Origin: an uncultured Acetobacteraceae bacterium
Lineage (GTDB): Bacteria; Pseudomonadota; Alphaproteobacteria; Acetobacterales; Acetobacteraceae
Reading direction: 5' to 3'
NCBI GenBank assembly: GCA_943912335.1
Contig: CALTUD010000044.1
Span: 1 to 19,188, forward strand
Length of the DNA: 19,188 bases
In this document: piece after piece, positions 1 to 6,815 of the stretch
Position numbering within the stretch: the first letter of the stretch is position 1
Layout of the letters: each line of letters starts with the position of its first letter
Program-made: the position numbers and the translations under genes
The notes under the pieces: generated by a model
What the model was told of the DNA's origin: nothing
Database searches by the model: none
The model's input: only the letters and a program-made list of their open reading frames with translations

Positions 1-49
1 CTCAGCAGCGCCGCGGTGAACGGGGATTTAGGCCCGATCGAAGGAACCG

Positions 50-1087
50 TCAATCGCGATTTCGGAGGTTTTTTCCATTCGGTGAAACTTTTTCCGATCC
101 GCCCGCCACCTCGCTCAGGCCGTAATAACGAACAAACCAGTCCACGAAACGAGGAATCCCGATTTCGAGACCCGTGCTCGGCTGCCAGCCTGTGAGGCGT
201 TCCGCCTCCTCGACGGAGGCGAAGGTCGACATCAGGTCCGAGGGCGGCCGCTCCACCATGCGGATCACCGCCTTTCGCCCCAGCGAGCGTTCCAGCACCT
301 CCACCAGACGCGTAACCTTCTCCGGGCGATGGTTGCCGAGATTGATCAGCCGCACCCGCTCCACCGCCGGATCGGGCGGGAGGGCCAGCACACGCAGCAC
401 CCCGTCCACCACGTCATCGATATAGGTGAAGTCGCGCGACAGCCCCTCGCCCTCGTAGAGCGTCACCGGCCGCCCCTCCACAATGGCCTGGGCGAAACCG
501 TGATAGGCCATGTCCGGCCGCCCCCAGGGACCATACACGGTGAAGAACCGCAGACCCGTCTGCGGCACCCCGTAGAGATGGCCATACGCATGGGCGATCA
601 GTTCGCCGGACCGCTTGGTGGCGGCGTAGAGCGAGTTCGGCCGGTCCACGGGATCGCCTTCCCGGAACGGCAGCGCCTCGTTCAGCCCGTAGACGGAGGA
701 CGACGAGGCGAACACCAGATGCTCGAGCCTGGGCAGACGCCGCGCCGCTTCCAGCAGACACACATGCCCCATCACGTTGGATTGCACATAGATATAGGGG
801 TCGACCATCGAGTGACGCACGCCGGCCTGGGCGGCCAGATGCACGATCCGGGTGATGCCCTTCTCGTCCGCCATCAGCCGGTTCAGCGCGTCCCGGTCGC
901 ACAGCTCCGCTTCGACGAAGCGATACCCTGGCCGCCCGGCCAGTCGCGCGTTGCGTGCGCGCTTCAGCGCCGGATCATAATAGCCGTTGAGATCGTCGAG
1001 TCCGATCACGCTCTCGCCGCGGTCCAGCAAGGCCTGGCTCACATGATGGCCGATGAAGCCCGCACTTCCGGTTACCAGTGTCGTCAT
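50..1087 (-). CDS. NAD-dependent epimerase, probable UDP-glucuronate 4-epimerase
   Basis: A 345-residue extended short-chain dehydrogenase/reductase that probably interconverts UDP-glucuronate and UDP-galacturonate for surface polysaccharide synthesis in the cytoplasm. The Rossmann glycine motif TGSAGFIG is at residues 6-13, HLAAQAGVRHS at 83-93, the serine run ASSSSVYG at 127-134, and the catalytic YAATK (Tyr154, Lys158) at 154-158. FFTVYGPWGRPDMA at 181-194 and RDFTYIDD at 218-225 are the sequences I associate with the UDP-glucuronate 4-epimerase branch rather than GalE. The reading frame is open 70 codons further upstream, but the ATG at 1087 is chosen because MTTLVTGSAGF starts the Rossmann fold directly, as in the family. 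It is transcribed away from dps. A dTDP-glucose dehydratase or a UDP-GlcNAc 4-epimerase is less likely. The fold assignment is very sure; the substrate is moderately sure. Confidence 0.9.
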   Translation of the reverse strand: MTTLVTGSAGFIGHHVSQALLDRGESVIGLDDLNGYYDPALKRARNARLAGRPGYRFVEAELCDRDALNRLMADEKGITRIVHLAAQAGVRHSMVDPYIYVQSNVMGHVCLLEAARRLPRLEHLVFASSSSVYGLNEALPFREGDPVDRPNSLYAATKRSGELIAHAYGHLYGVPQTGLRFFTVYGPWGRPDMAYHGFAQAIVEGRPVTLYEGEGLSRDFTYIDDVVDGVLRVLALPPDPAVERVRLINLGNHRPEKVTRLVEVLERSLGRKAVIRMVERPPSDLMSTFASVEEAERLTGWQPSTGLEIGIPRFVDWFVRYYGLSEVAGGSEKVSPNGKNLRNRD

Positions 1088-1220
1088 CGTCCGCCCGCAG
1101 CGCTCCCCATGCCGGAACGGTTCTGGCGGCAGCCCTCGCCGGAGGCAATGAGCAGCCCCTCGCCTCGCGCATCCCCCATGCCGATTTCGGGCGGATTTCG
1201 GCTCGAACCATCCGGAAAAC

Positions 1221-1261
1221 GCGGCGTTGTTCCGCCGCAAGATGCCGGCCCGGCCGGCATC
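1221..1261. other. Two adjacent inverted repeats in the dps leader
   Basis: The 208-bp divergent spacer between the epimerase and dps contains a 6-bp inverted repeat (gcggcg at 1221-1226, cgccgc at 1233-1238). It is followed at once by a nearly perfect palindrome with 10-bp arms (1241-1250 and 1252-1261, one central base). The pair ends 34 bp before the dps ATG and 20 bp before its ribosome binding site. It could be an operator or a structured leader of the dps transcript. I see no recognisable OxyR or Fur box and cannot place the promoters. Confidence 0.35.
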
Positions 1262-1295
1262 GACCGAACGGCTCTCGCCCCGGAAAGGACACCTC

Positions 1296-1832
1296 ATGGC
1301 CGCCTCGACGCGTCTTCACCCCACCCGCACCAAGATGGACTCGAACGCCCGCACGGTGGCGATCGACATCCTGAACAAGCGCCTGGCCGACGGCCTCGAC
1401 CTGTCCCTGATCACCAAGCAGGCGCACTGGAACCTGAAGGGTCCGCAGTTCATCGGCATCCATCTGATGCTGGACGGGTTCCGCACCGAACAGGACGACC
1501 TGACCGACAAGATGGCCGAGCGCATCACCGCACTGGGGGGAACCGCCTACGGCACCACCCAGGACATCACCAAGAACAGCCAGCTCACCCCGTATCCGAC
1601 CAACATCTACCGGATCGCCGATCATCTCTCGGCGTTGATCGACCGCTACTCCGTCTTCGCCAACACGGTGCGCGAGAACATCGACGAGACCGACGAAGCG
1701 GGAGACCCGGATACCGCCGACCTGCTGACGGAGGTCAGCCGCGCGATCGACAAGCAGCTCTGGTTCCTAGAAGCCCATGTGCAGGAGCCGACCGGCGAAA
1801 TGCGCGACGGCGACGGCAAGGGCGAGCGCTGA
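1296..1832 (+). CDS. dps: Dps-family DNA-binding ferritin-like protein
   Basis: A 178-residue miniferritin. The family forms 12-subunit shells that oxidise Fe(II) with peroxide, store the iron and coat DNA during starvation or oxidative stress. The ferroxidase ligands fall at His44, His56, Asp71 and Glu75, the same 12/15/4 spacing as His51, His63, Asp78 and Glu82 of E. coli Dps. The motif KQAHWNLKGPQF (41-52) is diagnostic. The basic N-terminus (Arg6, Arg11, Lys13, Arg19) is consistent with DNA contact. An in-frame start exists at 1227, but the ATG at 1296 is preferred because GGAAAGGA (1282-1289) lies 6 bases upstream and the length then fits the family. It is divergent from the epimerase and convergent with the DUF192 gene, with a hairpin between. 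Confidence 0.96.
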   Translation: MAASTRLHPTRTKMDSNARTVAIDILNKRLADGLDLSLITKQAHWNLKGPQFIGIHLMLDGFRTEQDDLTDKMAERITALGGTAYGTTQDITKNSQLTPYPTNIYRIADHLSALIDRYSVFANTVRENIDETDEAGDPDTADLLTEVSRAIDKQLWFLEAHVQEPTGEMRDGDGKGER

Positions 1833-1841
1833 GACCCGAAA

Positions 1842-1871
1842 GCCCGGCCCCTCACGCATGAGGGGCCGGGC
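1842..1871. terminator. Bidirectional hairpin between dps and the DUF192 gene
   Basis: A perfect 13-bp GC-rich inverted repeat (1842-1854 and 1859-1871) with a 4-base loop lies between the dps stop (1832) and the stop of the convergent DUF192 gene (1881). Its position and symmetry suit a shared terminator for both strands. There is no long T tract on either side, only short A runs (gaaag, gaaat), so it may act as an mRNA 3'-end stabiliser rather than a strict intrinsic terminator. Confidence 0.7.
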
Positions 1872-1880
1872 GAAATGCGA

Positions 1881-2378
1881 TCAGGACTTGTTCGGCGCGC
1901 CCAGCGTGTCGTTGGTCACCAGATCGCCGACGCCGATCCCCAGCTTCGCCGTCAGGCCACCCTGGAGCTCCAGGGTGGCCTTCGCGATTCCGCCACTGTC
2001 CACGTTCGCCATGCTGTAGGGCACCGTGTTCTCGGCGATATGCAGGATGCGGTTGTCCGGGCCGATGAACACCATGTCCTCCGGAACCGGGCAGTTCTTC
2101 ATCCACATTTGTTGCTGCTGCGGCTGCGGCCAGACGAACAGCATGCCGGTGTCGGCCGGGATGTCCGTGCGGAACATCAGGCCGATCTCCTGCTCGCGCG
2201 GCGTCGCGGCGATCTCCACCGTGAACGGATGACGGGTACCGTTGGCGCTGGTGATGGTCAGAGCCTGCTTCTTCAGGGCCGGCTGGGCGGCGGTGATCGG
2301 ATCGGTCTGCGCCCAGGCCGGAAGGCCGGACACGGCGACACCCAGGCCCAGGACAACGGCCAGCATCGAGCTTTTCAT
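1881..2378 (-). CDS. Secreted DUF192-family protein
   Basis: A 165-residue exported protein of the DUF192 family, whose biochemical role is not settled. Residues 1-23 form a Sec signal peptide (MKSS, then a hydrophobic core, ending in AWA before QT). The family signatures follow: REQEIGLMFR (61-70), MWMKNCPVPEDMVFI (91-105) and the LELQGG strand near 136-141. The length is usual for periplasmic members. The ATG at 2376-2378 shares one base with the TGA of the upstream deacetylase-like gene (TGATG), so translation is probably coupled and this is the last gene of a three-gene operon. No function linking it to the deacetylase can be read from the sequence. Confidence 0.88.
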   Translation of the reverse strand: MKSSMLAVVLGLGVAVSGLPAWAQTDPITAAQPALKKQALTITSANGTRHPFTVEIAATPREQEIGLMFRTDIPADTGMLFVWPQPQQQQMWMKNCPVPEDMVFIGPDNRILHIAENTVPYSMANVDSGGIAKATLELQGGLTAKLGIGVGDLVTNDTLGAPNKS

Positions 2379-3511
2379 CAACTCATCCCCATCAAACCGG
2401 CCAGATGCCGGATCTCGTCGCGCACAGGACCCTCGCGCGGCGAGTCTTGCAAGCGCGTGATCCAGTGTTCGGGCACGGGACGGTTCCGCAGGCGCGGGTA
2501 ACGCAGCGCCCGCAGCACCGATTGCGCCGCTGGCGGCAGAAGGCCCGGCACGACGAGACCGTTCAGCCGGGCCCAGAACAGCGCCCAGCACCGCCCGGCC
2601 GAGAACGGGTTGTAGCCCCCGCCGCCGGTCAGGATCATCGGCACGTCCAGCGCCCCTGCCAGCCCATGCAGGGCGGACACGACGTCGGCCAGCGCCCCGT
2701 TGGACAGGGACAGACGCGAAAGCGGATCGTCCTCCAGCGCGTCCGCACCGCCCTGCACCAGAATCGCGTCCGGCCGATGCGCGCGCACCAGCGGCAGAAT
2801 GGCGTGATCGCGCAGGACGCGAAGCTCGCTGTCGTTGAAGCCCGCGGGAACCGGGAGATTGCGCGCACTGCCGCCGCCACGATCCTCCACGGTGCCGGTG
2901 AACGGCCAACGCCCGGCCTCGTGCAGGCTGATCGTCAGGACACGATCGTCAGAGGCGAACGCATCCTGCACGCCGTCCCCGTGATGGGCGTCGAGATCCA
3001 CATAGGCGATGCGTTCGCGGCCCAGCGACTGCCAGACCAGCATGCCGATCACTACGTCGTTCAGATAACAGAAGCCGGATGGCTGATCGGGGCGGCCATG
3101 ATGGGTGCCGCTGCCCGGGCAATGCACCACGCCGCCGCCGGCGGAAAGACGCGCAGCCAGAGCCAGACCGCCGGCGCCGGTCATCGGCCGGCGGAACATT
3201 TCCTTGTAGATCGGATTGGCGCCCAGCCCGATCCGAAAACGCTCCGCCACCGTCGCACTCACCGACTGCTCCCGCTCGGCGGCTTCCAGCGCGTCGAGAT
3301 AGGCCGGATGGTGGAAACGCAGCACGTCGGCGCGGTCCGCCAAAGGCGCGTCGACCAGACACGCCTCATCCACCCAGCCGAGCGCACGGATCAGATCCAG
3401 CGCGACGGTGACGCGCGGCACCGACAGCGGATGCCAGTCGCCGAACGACGAGAAGCGGGTGATCTCCCCGCCGATCAGAACCGGCCGGAGGCGCGGATCG
3501 GGCAGGATCAG
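2378..3511 (-). CDS. Class II histone deacetylase-like (AcuC/acetylpolyamine amidohydrolase superfamily) protein
   Basis: A predicted zinc-dependent deacetylase of about 377 residues that would cleave acetyl groups from acetyl-lysine or acetyl-polyamine type substrates in the cytoplasm. Numbered from a CTG start at 3511, the tandem catalytic histidines are His137-His138 in GTHHGR, GFCYLND is at 147-152, and the zinc ligands are Asp174 and His176 in DLDAHHGDG plus Asp257 in GGADALEDD. The transition-state tyrosine is Tyr300 in GGGGYNP. The N-terminus is uncertain. There is no ATG, GTG or TTG between the conserved first strand (PVLIGGEITR, 10-19) and far upstream. The CTG overlaps the TGA of the preceding gene (CTGA, 3508-3511), mimicking an ATGA junction. 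The fallback GTG at 3421 would remove about 30 conserved residues. All catalytic residues are present. Confidence 0.9.
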   Translation of the reverse strand: MILPDPRLRPVLIGGEITRFSSFGDWHPLSVPRVTVALDLIRALGWVDEACLVDAPLADRADVLRFHHPAYLDALEAAEREQSVSATVAERFRIGLGANPIYKEMFRRPMTGAGGLALAARLSAGGGVVHCPGSGTHHGRPDQPSGFCYLNDVVIGMLVWQSLGRERIAYVDLDAHHGDGVQDAFASDDRVLTISLHEAGRWPFTGTVEDRGGGSARNLPVPAGFNDSELRVLRDHAILPLVRAHRPDAILVQGGADALEDDPLSRLSLSNGALADVVSALHGLAGALDVPMILTGGGGYNPFSAGRCWALFWARLNGLVVPGLLPPAAQSVLRALRYPRLRNRPVPEHWITRLQDSPREGPVRDEIRHLAGLMGMS

Positions 3512-4167
3512 TTCTGGACGAACGGGTTGCTCGCCCGCTCCGCGCCGATCGTGCTGGCGTCGCCATGCCCGGGAACGATCGTCACATCGTCGCCCAGGGG
3601 CAGCAGCTTGGCCCGAATGGCGGCGATCAGCGCCGGACCGTCGGAATAGGGGAAATCGGAGCGGCCGACGGAGCCCTGGAACAAGGTGTCGCCGACCAGG
3701 GCGAAGCGATGCGTGCGGTCCACGAACACCAGATGCCCCGGCGTATGGCCGGGAACATGCAGCACCTCCAGCGTGCAGCCGGCGAAATCCAGCGTCTCGC
3801 CCTCGGACAGATAACGGTCCGGCGCCACGTCGCGCATGCCGGTGAGGCCCCAGCCCGACGCCTGGACGGCCACCGTTTCCAGCAGAAACGCGTCGCGCCT
3901 GTCCGGGCCGATCACGGGCACGGGGCCCGACGGGAGCGGCGGAAGCGACGCCCGCAGCTCGTCGGCCCCGCCGACATGGTCGAGATGGCCATGGGTAAGC
4001 AGGATCGCGTCGATGGTCAGCCCCAGCGCGCGCGCGCGCTCCAGGATCAGCGGAACGTCGCCGCCCGGGTCCACCACCACGCCGCGCTTGCTCTCCGCGT
4101 CGAACAGGATCTGGCAGTTCTGACGCAGCGGCGTGACGGGAACGATCTCGAGGCGCGGTGTCGGCAC
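3508..4167 (-). CDS. Metallo-beta-lactamase-fold hydrolase (glyoxalase II-like)
   Basis: A 219-residue cytoplasmic binuclear metal hydrolase. The metal-binding set is complete: THGHLDH (His59, His61, Asp63, His64), His141 in PGHTPGH, Asp160 in LVGDTLF, and His201 in VPGHGDASTIG. The C-terminal TIGAERASNPF is typical of the short YcbL-like glyoxalase II relatives that lack the helical glutathione-binding domain. The substrate cannot be assigned; a thioester such as S-lactoylglutathione is possible. The GTG at 4165-4167 is chosen because AGGA ends 6 bases upstream and the fold begins at residue 6. A TTG two codons earlier is possible, and the much longer upstream frame has no domain content. 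It is the first gene of the operon leading into the deacetylase-like gene, with a 4-base overlap. Confidence 0.88.
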   Translation of the reverse strand: MPTPRLEIVPVTPLRQNCQILFDAESKRGVVVDPGGDVPLILERARALGLTIDAILLTHGHLDHVGGADELRASLPPLPSGPVPVIGPDRRDAFLLETVAVQASGWGLTGMRDVAPDRYLSEGETLDFAGCTLEVLHVPGHTPGHLVFVDRTHRFALVGDTLFQGSVGRSDFPYSDGPALIAAIRAKLLPLGDDVTIVPGHGDASTIGAERASNPFVQN

Positions 4168-4516
4168 GGGCAATCCTTGGTCTCTGCCGGTCGATGATGA
4201 ACGAGCAGACGCCGGCACGCCACAGCACCGCGATGCCGTACGCTTGGTCAGGAACGGCGCGCGGCAACCCTGTCCGCCAGGCGGACGAGCCGGAGAAGGG
4301 GCCGCACCATTGACCGCCCATCCGGCTGACGCCACCAATGCGGCGTTCCCGGGAGAAGCGCCCTCACCCGTCGTTTCGCCCCGGCGCCCGCGCGACCCCG
4401 TCGCAGACTGGCCTCGCCGGACGTGCCTGCGAAAGACGTGTCTGAGAAAGACGGGGCGATGAAGAACAGGGCCGATCCCGGCGCGCCCCGCACCGACCCA
4501 ACCAAGGAGTTTCCTC
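4168..4516. other. Divergent intergenic region, no gene seen
   Basis: These 349 bases separate the MBL-hydrolase operon (-) from the Rid gene (+), so they should carry both promoters. I find no credible coding region, since open frames here lack domain-like composition. Two small structures are visible: a 15-bp palindrome with 7-bp arms (4272-4278 and 4280-4286) that could be an operator, and an imperfect tandem duplication of a 15-mer (gacgtgcctgcgaaa at 4420-4434 and gacgtgtctgagaaa at 4435-4449). No clear -35/-10 pair can be named. Confidence 0.5.
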
Positions 4517-4867
4517 ATGGCCAAGATCCTGCGCACCGAGCCGAACGCCGTCATGTCCCGCGCCGTGGAATATCACGGCTTCGTCTTCACCCAGGGCATG
4601 GTGGCGCGGAACCTCGACGGCGACATCACCGCCCAGTCCCGCGACGTGCTGGAGCAGCTCGACGCGCTGCTGGAAGAGCACGGCACCGACAACACCCGCA
4701 TCCTGCAGGCGCAGATCTGGCTGAAGGACATCGCCGATCGCGAGACCTTCAACGGTCTCTGGCAGAGCTGGCTGCCGGCCGGCGAGGCTCCGGCCCGCGC
4801 CTGCGTCCAGGCGATCCTGGCCGACCCGCGCATGCTGGTCGAAGTGATGCTCATCACGACCAAATGA
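4517..4867 (+). CDS. Rid family (YjgF/YER057c/UK114) protein, YoaB-like
   Basis: A 116-residue small trimeric-fold protein. Canonical RidA hydrolyses reactive enamine/imine intermediates made by PLP enzymes; many paralogues have unknown substrates. Residues 17-29 (AVEYHGFVFTQGM) and the C-terminal PARACVQA (92-99) match the family. Arg94 is at the position of the carboxylate-binding arginine used by active members. The final strand LVEVMLITTK ends the fold. AAGGAG (4504-4509) lies 7 bases before the ATG. The shape (PARACVQA followed by LADPRMLVEV) is closer to the YoaB/RutC-like branches than to housekeeping RidA, so deaminase activity should not be assumed. It appears monocistronic. Confidence 0.87.
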   Translation: MAKILRTEPNAVMSRAVEYHGFVFTQGMVARNLDGDITAQSRDVLEQLDALLEEHGTDNTRILQAQIWLKDIADRETFNGLWQSWLPAGEAPARACVQAILADPRMLVEVMLITTK

Positions 4868-4895
4868 TCGCGACGGTTTCGGAACGGTAAGCGAC

Positions 4896-4949
4896 TTGTC
4901 AGCAACTGTTGCATGAAAGCTGAGACATTCATGCAACAGTTGGCGACAA
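4896..4949. repeat. Long imperfect inverted repeat downstream of the Rid gene
   Basis: The two 22-base arms are 4896-4917 and 4928-4949. The inner 15 bp (caactgttgcatgaa and its complement) pair perfectly. A 2x2 mismatch follows, then 5 more pairs (ttgtc/gacaa), around a 10-base loop. It starts 29 bases after the Rid stop. Without a T tract it is not a standard intrinsic terminator. It could be an operator for a dimeric regulator, a structured RNA, or a miniature element. The core word tgcatg recurs at 5078-5083 and 5099-5104, before the CHAP gene. Confidence 0.6.
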
Positions 4950-5150
4950 AATCGAGGCGATTTCGCAACGGTTCGATGACCGACCGCCCGGGACTCGCGC
5001 AAAGCGGACTTAATTCCTAAAATATTCCGCGAGGAACCGGTTTTTTTGACGAATTGACGCCGAATTCGAGTTCGTTTGCATGCACGTCTTGCCAGGGTTG
5101 CATGAGCCTTGTTACCAGCCGTTCACGAGACGGTGAGGCAGGAGCCCTTC
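4950..5150 (+). promoter_or_regulatory. AT-rich leader and probable promoter region of the CHAP gene
   Basis: This spacer has the AT-rich stretch 5009-5080 (taattcctaaaatattcc, then a run of seven T at 5041-5047) in an otherwise GC-rich window, which is where a promoter is expected. Two TTGACG words occur (5046-5051 and 5054-5059) as possible -35 elements, but no good -10 hexamer stands at the right distance, so the promoter is not resolved. GGAG at 5141-5144 is the ribosome binding site for the ATG at 5151. Confidence 0.4.
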
Positions 5151-5864
5151 ATGCAGGCGACCACGATCAAGACCATGGTTCGCGCCTCCGTGCTCGCCAT
5201 CGCCTGCATCGCCGGCACCCAGGCCGCCGAAGCCCGCACCCATCATGCGACGCATCACGCCGGCCACCACGCGCGCCACTACGCGATGAACCATGGCGGC
5301 GGCGCCGTGATCCAGTGCGTGGCCTTCGCCAAGTCGAATTCCGATATCGAACTGCGCGGCAACGCGGCGAACTGGTGGCAGAACGCCGAGGGCGTCTATG
5401 CCCGCGGTTCCGCTCCCGAAGTCGGCAGCGTGCTGAATTTCCGCGCCAACGGCCGCATGCGCCTGGGCCATGTCGCCGTGGTGACGAACGTGGTCGACAG
5501 CCGCACCATCCAGATCGACCAGTCGCACTGGAACGCGCGCGGCATCAGCCGCGACGTGTCCGTGGTGGACGTCTCTGAGAACAACGACTGGACCGCCGTG
5601 CGCGTCGAGCTGGGCCATAACGGCACCTACGGCTCGATCTACCCGACCTACGGCTTCATCTACGCCCGCCCGGACACCGGCCGCATCGTGACTGCCCGCA
5701 GCGACGTCATCGCGCCGAAGCTGGGCGCCGCGCCGTCCGATCTGCGCGGCAGCGTGACCGAGGTCGCCGAGGCGCCGGTGCTGGCGCGTGGCGTGATCAC
5801 CCAGGGCACCGACCTGTCCGGCGCCGCTCTGAGCGACGACGCGCCGAACCGCGACCTGCGCTGA
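5151..5864 (+). CDS. Secreted CHAP-domain (NlpC/P60-type cysteine amidase-like) protein
   Basis: A 237-residue exported protein, probably cleaving peptidoglycan peptide or amide bonds in the periplasm. Residues 1-28 are a signal peptide (hydrophobic core ASVLAIACIAGTQA). A histidine-rich segment follows (8 His within 31-48). The CHAP domain covers about 52-160: nucleophile Cys56 in QCVAFAK, AANWWQNAEG (72-81), GSVLNF (92-97), catalytic His107 in LGHVAVV, and IDQSHWN (122-128) at the third catalytic position. A low-complexity tail of about 60 residues follows the domain. The ATG at 5151 is selected over an in-frame TTG at 5109 by its GGAG and the signal peptide. It is monocistronic, with a hairpin after it. 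The family is sure; actual wall-hydrolase activity is inferred. Confidence 0.88.
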   Translation: MQATTIKTMVRASVLAIACIAGTQAAEARTHHATHHAGHHARHYAMNHGGGAVIQCVAFAKSNSDIELRGNAANWWQNAEGVYARGSAPEVGSVLNFRANGRMRLGHVAVVTNVVDSRTIQIDQSHWNARGISRDVSVVDVSENNDWTAVRVELGHNGTYGSIYPTYGFIYARPDTGRIVTARSDVIAPKLGAAPSDLRGSVTEVAEAPVLARGVITQGTDLSGAALSDDAPNRDLR

Positions 5865-5870
5865 CGACAC

Positions 5871-5900
5871 CGGGCGGCACCCCGCCCGACATTATATTTC
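5871..5900 (+). terminator. Putative intrinsic terminator of the CHAP gene
   Basis: Seven bases after the CHAP stop there is a 7-bp GC stem (cgggcgg at 5871-5877, ccgcccg at 5882-5888) with loop cacc. It is followed by the AT-rich tract acattatattt. A GC stem followed by a T-containing stretch fits an intrinsic terminator, although the T run is interrupted. Confidence 0.55.
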
Positions 5901-5970
5901 ACGGCGCAACTTAATCCCGCCCCAATCCGGCGCGTAGTCTCGGCTCCCCTCCCCGAGCGGACCGAAACGG

Positions 5971-6792
5971 ATGCGCGACCCTCGTTCCCCGACCCGACCC
6001 TTGCGACGCGCCGCCCTTGCGGCCGCCACCGCGCTCGGCCTGCTGGCCTCCGCCGGCGTCGCCCTGGCCGCACCGGGAATTACCAGCGAAAACATCAACA
6101 TGCGTGCCGGCCCGGACGTGGCCTATCCGCTGGTGGCGTCCCTGCCGCAGGGCATGCCGGTCGAGATCTACGGCTGCCTGTCCGGCTGGAACTGGTGCGA
6201 CACGCAGGCCGGCGGCGCGCGCGGCTGGGTGGCCGGGGCCGGTCTGGCGCTGATGATCGAATCCGAGCCCGAGCCGCTGATCGGCTATGGCCCCCAGATC
6301 GGGCTGCCCTTCGTCGGGTTCGATTTCGGCCGGTACTGGGGCCACCACTACCGCGATCGCCCGTGGTTCAGCCCGGAGGATCGCTGGCATGATCGTCCCT
6401 TCCCGGGTCCTGTCGGAGGACCGGGCGATCCCGAAGGCGGCCGGTTCCAGGGCGGTCCGATCCATGGCGGTCCCGATCTCGGCGACCCGGGCTATCGCGG
6501 CCCCTGGCATCGCGGGCCGGACGGACATCCGCCGTTCATGGGGCCGGGCGGGCATCCGCTCCCGGGCGGACAGGGCGGGTATCGGCCGCAACCCGGCGGG
6601 CCCGGTTGGGATGGGCCGGGCGGGCATCCTCTGCCCGGTGGACAGGGCGGCGTTAACCCGCCGCCGCCCGGCGGGCCGGGTCCAGGCCCGGGCGGACCCG
6701 GTGGTCCCGGACCGGGACCGGGCGGTCCCGGCGGCCCTGGTCCTGGTCCTGGTCCTGGTCCTGGCGGACCTGGACCCGGCCCGCATCCGTAA
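5971..6792 (+). CDS. Secreted SH3-domain protein with Gly/Pro-rich tail
   Basis: A 273-residue exported protein. Residues 1-33 are a signal peptide (arginine-rich start, hydrophobic core, ALA/AP cleavage). Residues 37-95 form a bacterial SH3 (SH3_3) domain: NINMRAGPDVAYPLV, then GMPVEIYGCLSGWNWCD (61-77) and GARGWVAG. Such domains often bind peptidoglycan or other envelope ligands. An aromatic and basic linker follows (GFDFGRYWGHHYRDRPWF, 116-133). The last 130 or so residues are Gly/Pro repeats, including GPGGHPLPGGQGG twice and then short GPGP and GGP units. No enzyme motif is present. The start lacks a clear ribosome binding site, but the signal peptide fixes it within a few codons. It is convergent with rlmH, with 23 bases between stops. 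The role is unknown. Confidence 0.82.
   Translation: MRDPRSPTRPLRRAALAAATALGLLASAGVALAAPGITSENINMRAGPDVAYPLVASLPQGMPVEIYGCLSGWNWCDTQAGGARGWVAGAGLALMIESEPEPLIGYGPQIGLPFVGFDFGRYWGHHYRDRPWFSPEDRWHDRPFPGPVGGPGDPEGGRFQGGPIHGGPDLGDPGYRGPWHRGPDGHPPFMGPGGHPLPGGQGGYRPQPGGPGWDGPGGHPLPGGQGGVNPPPPGGPGPGPGGPGGPGPGPGGPGGPGPGPGPGPGGPGPGPHP
6541..6782 (+). repeat. Low-complexity Gly/Pro-coding repeats
   Basis: Inside the SH3 gene a block of about 38 bases (6541-6578) reappears at about 6613-6650 with a few substitutions, encoding GPGGHPLPGGQGG twice. From 6661 to 6782 the sequence is short ggtcct and ggcccgggc-type units encoding GPGP and GGPGGP. Such tracts change length by slippage, so the copy number may differ between strains. 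Confidence 0.75.
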
Positions 6793-6815
6793 CGGAGGCG
6801 TGCAGGCCCTCGTCG

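Noticed and set aside
329..1861. 510-codon plus-strand open frame over the epimerase and dps
   Set aside because: It is antisense to the epimerase and out of frame with dps; both real genes carry full catalytic motifs.
2378..4321. Deacetylase frame extended 270 codons upstream to an ATG at 4321
   Set aside because: The extension is antisense-free but lies fully over the hydrolase gene in another frame and is Arg/Gly/Pro-rich; the hydrolase frame has all metal ligands and a normal C-terminus.
4420..4449. Tandem 15-mer as a regulatory iteron
   Set aside because: There are only two imperfect copies with no symmetry or link to a promoter; it is noted in the intergenic entry but not raised as a finding.
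4364..5002. Long minus-strand open frame across the Rid gene and its downstream palindrome
   Set aside because: It is antisense to a clear Rid-family gene and has no recognisable motif; the open frame follows from high GC.
5033..5060. Possible EcfG-type general stress promoter (GGAAC, then CGTT)
   Set aside because: GGAAC is present at 5033-5037 but the bases 16-17 further on are not CGTT-like.
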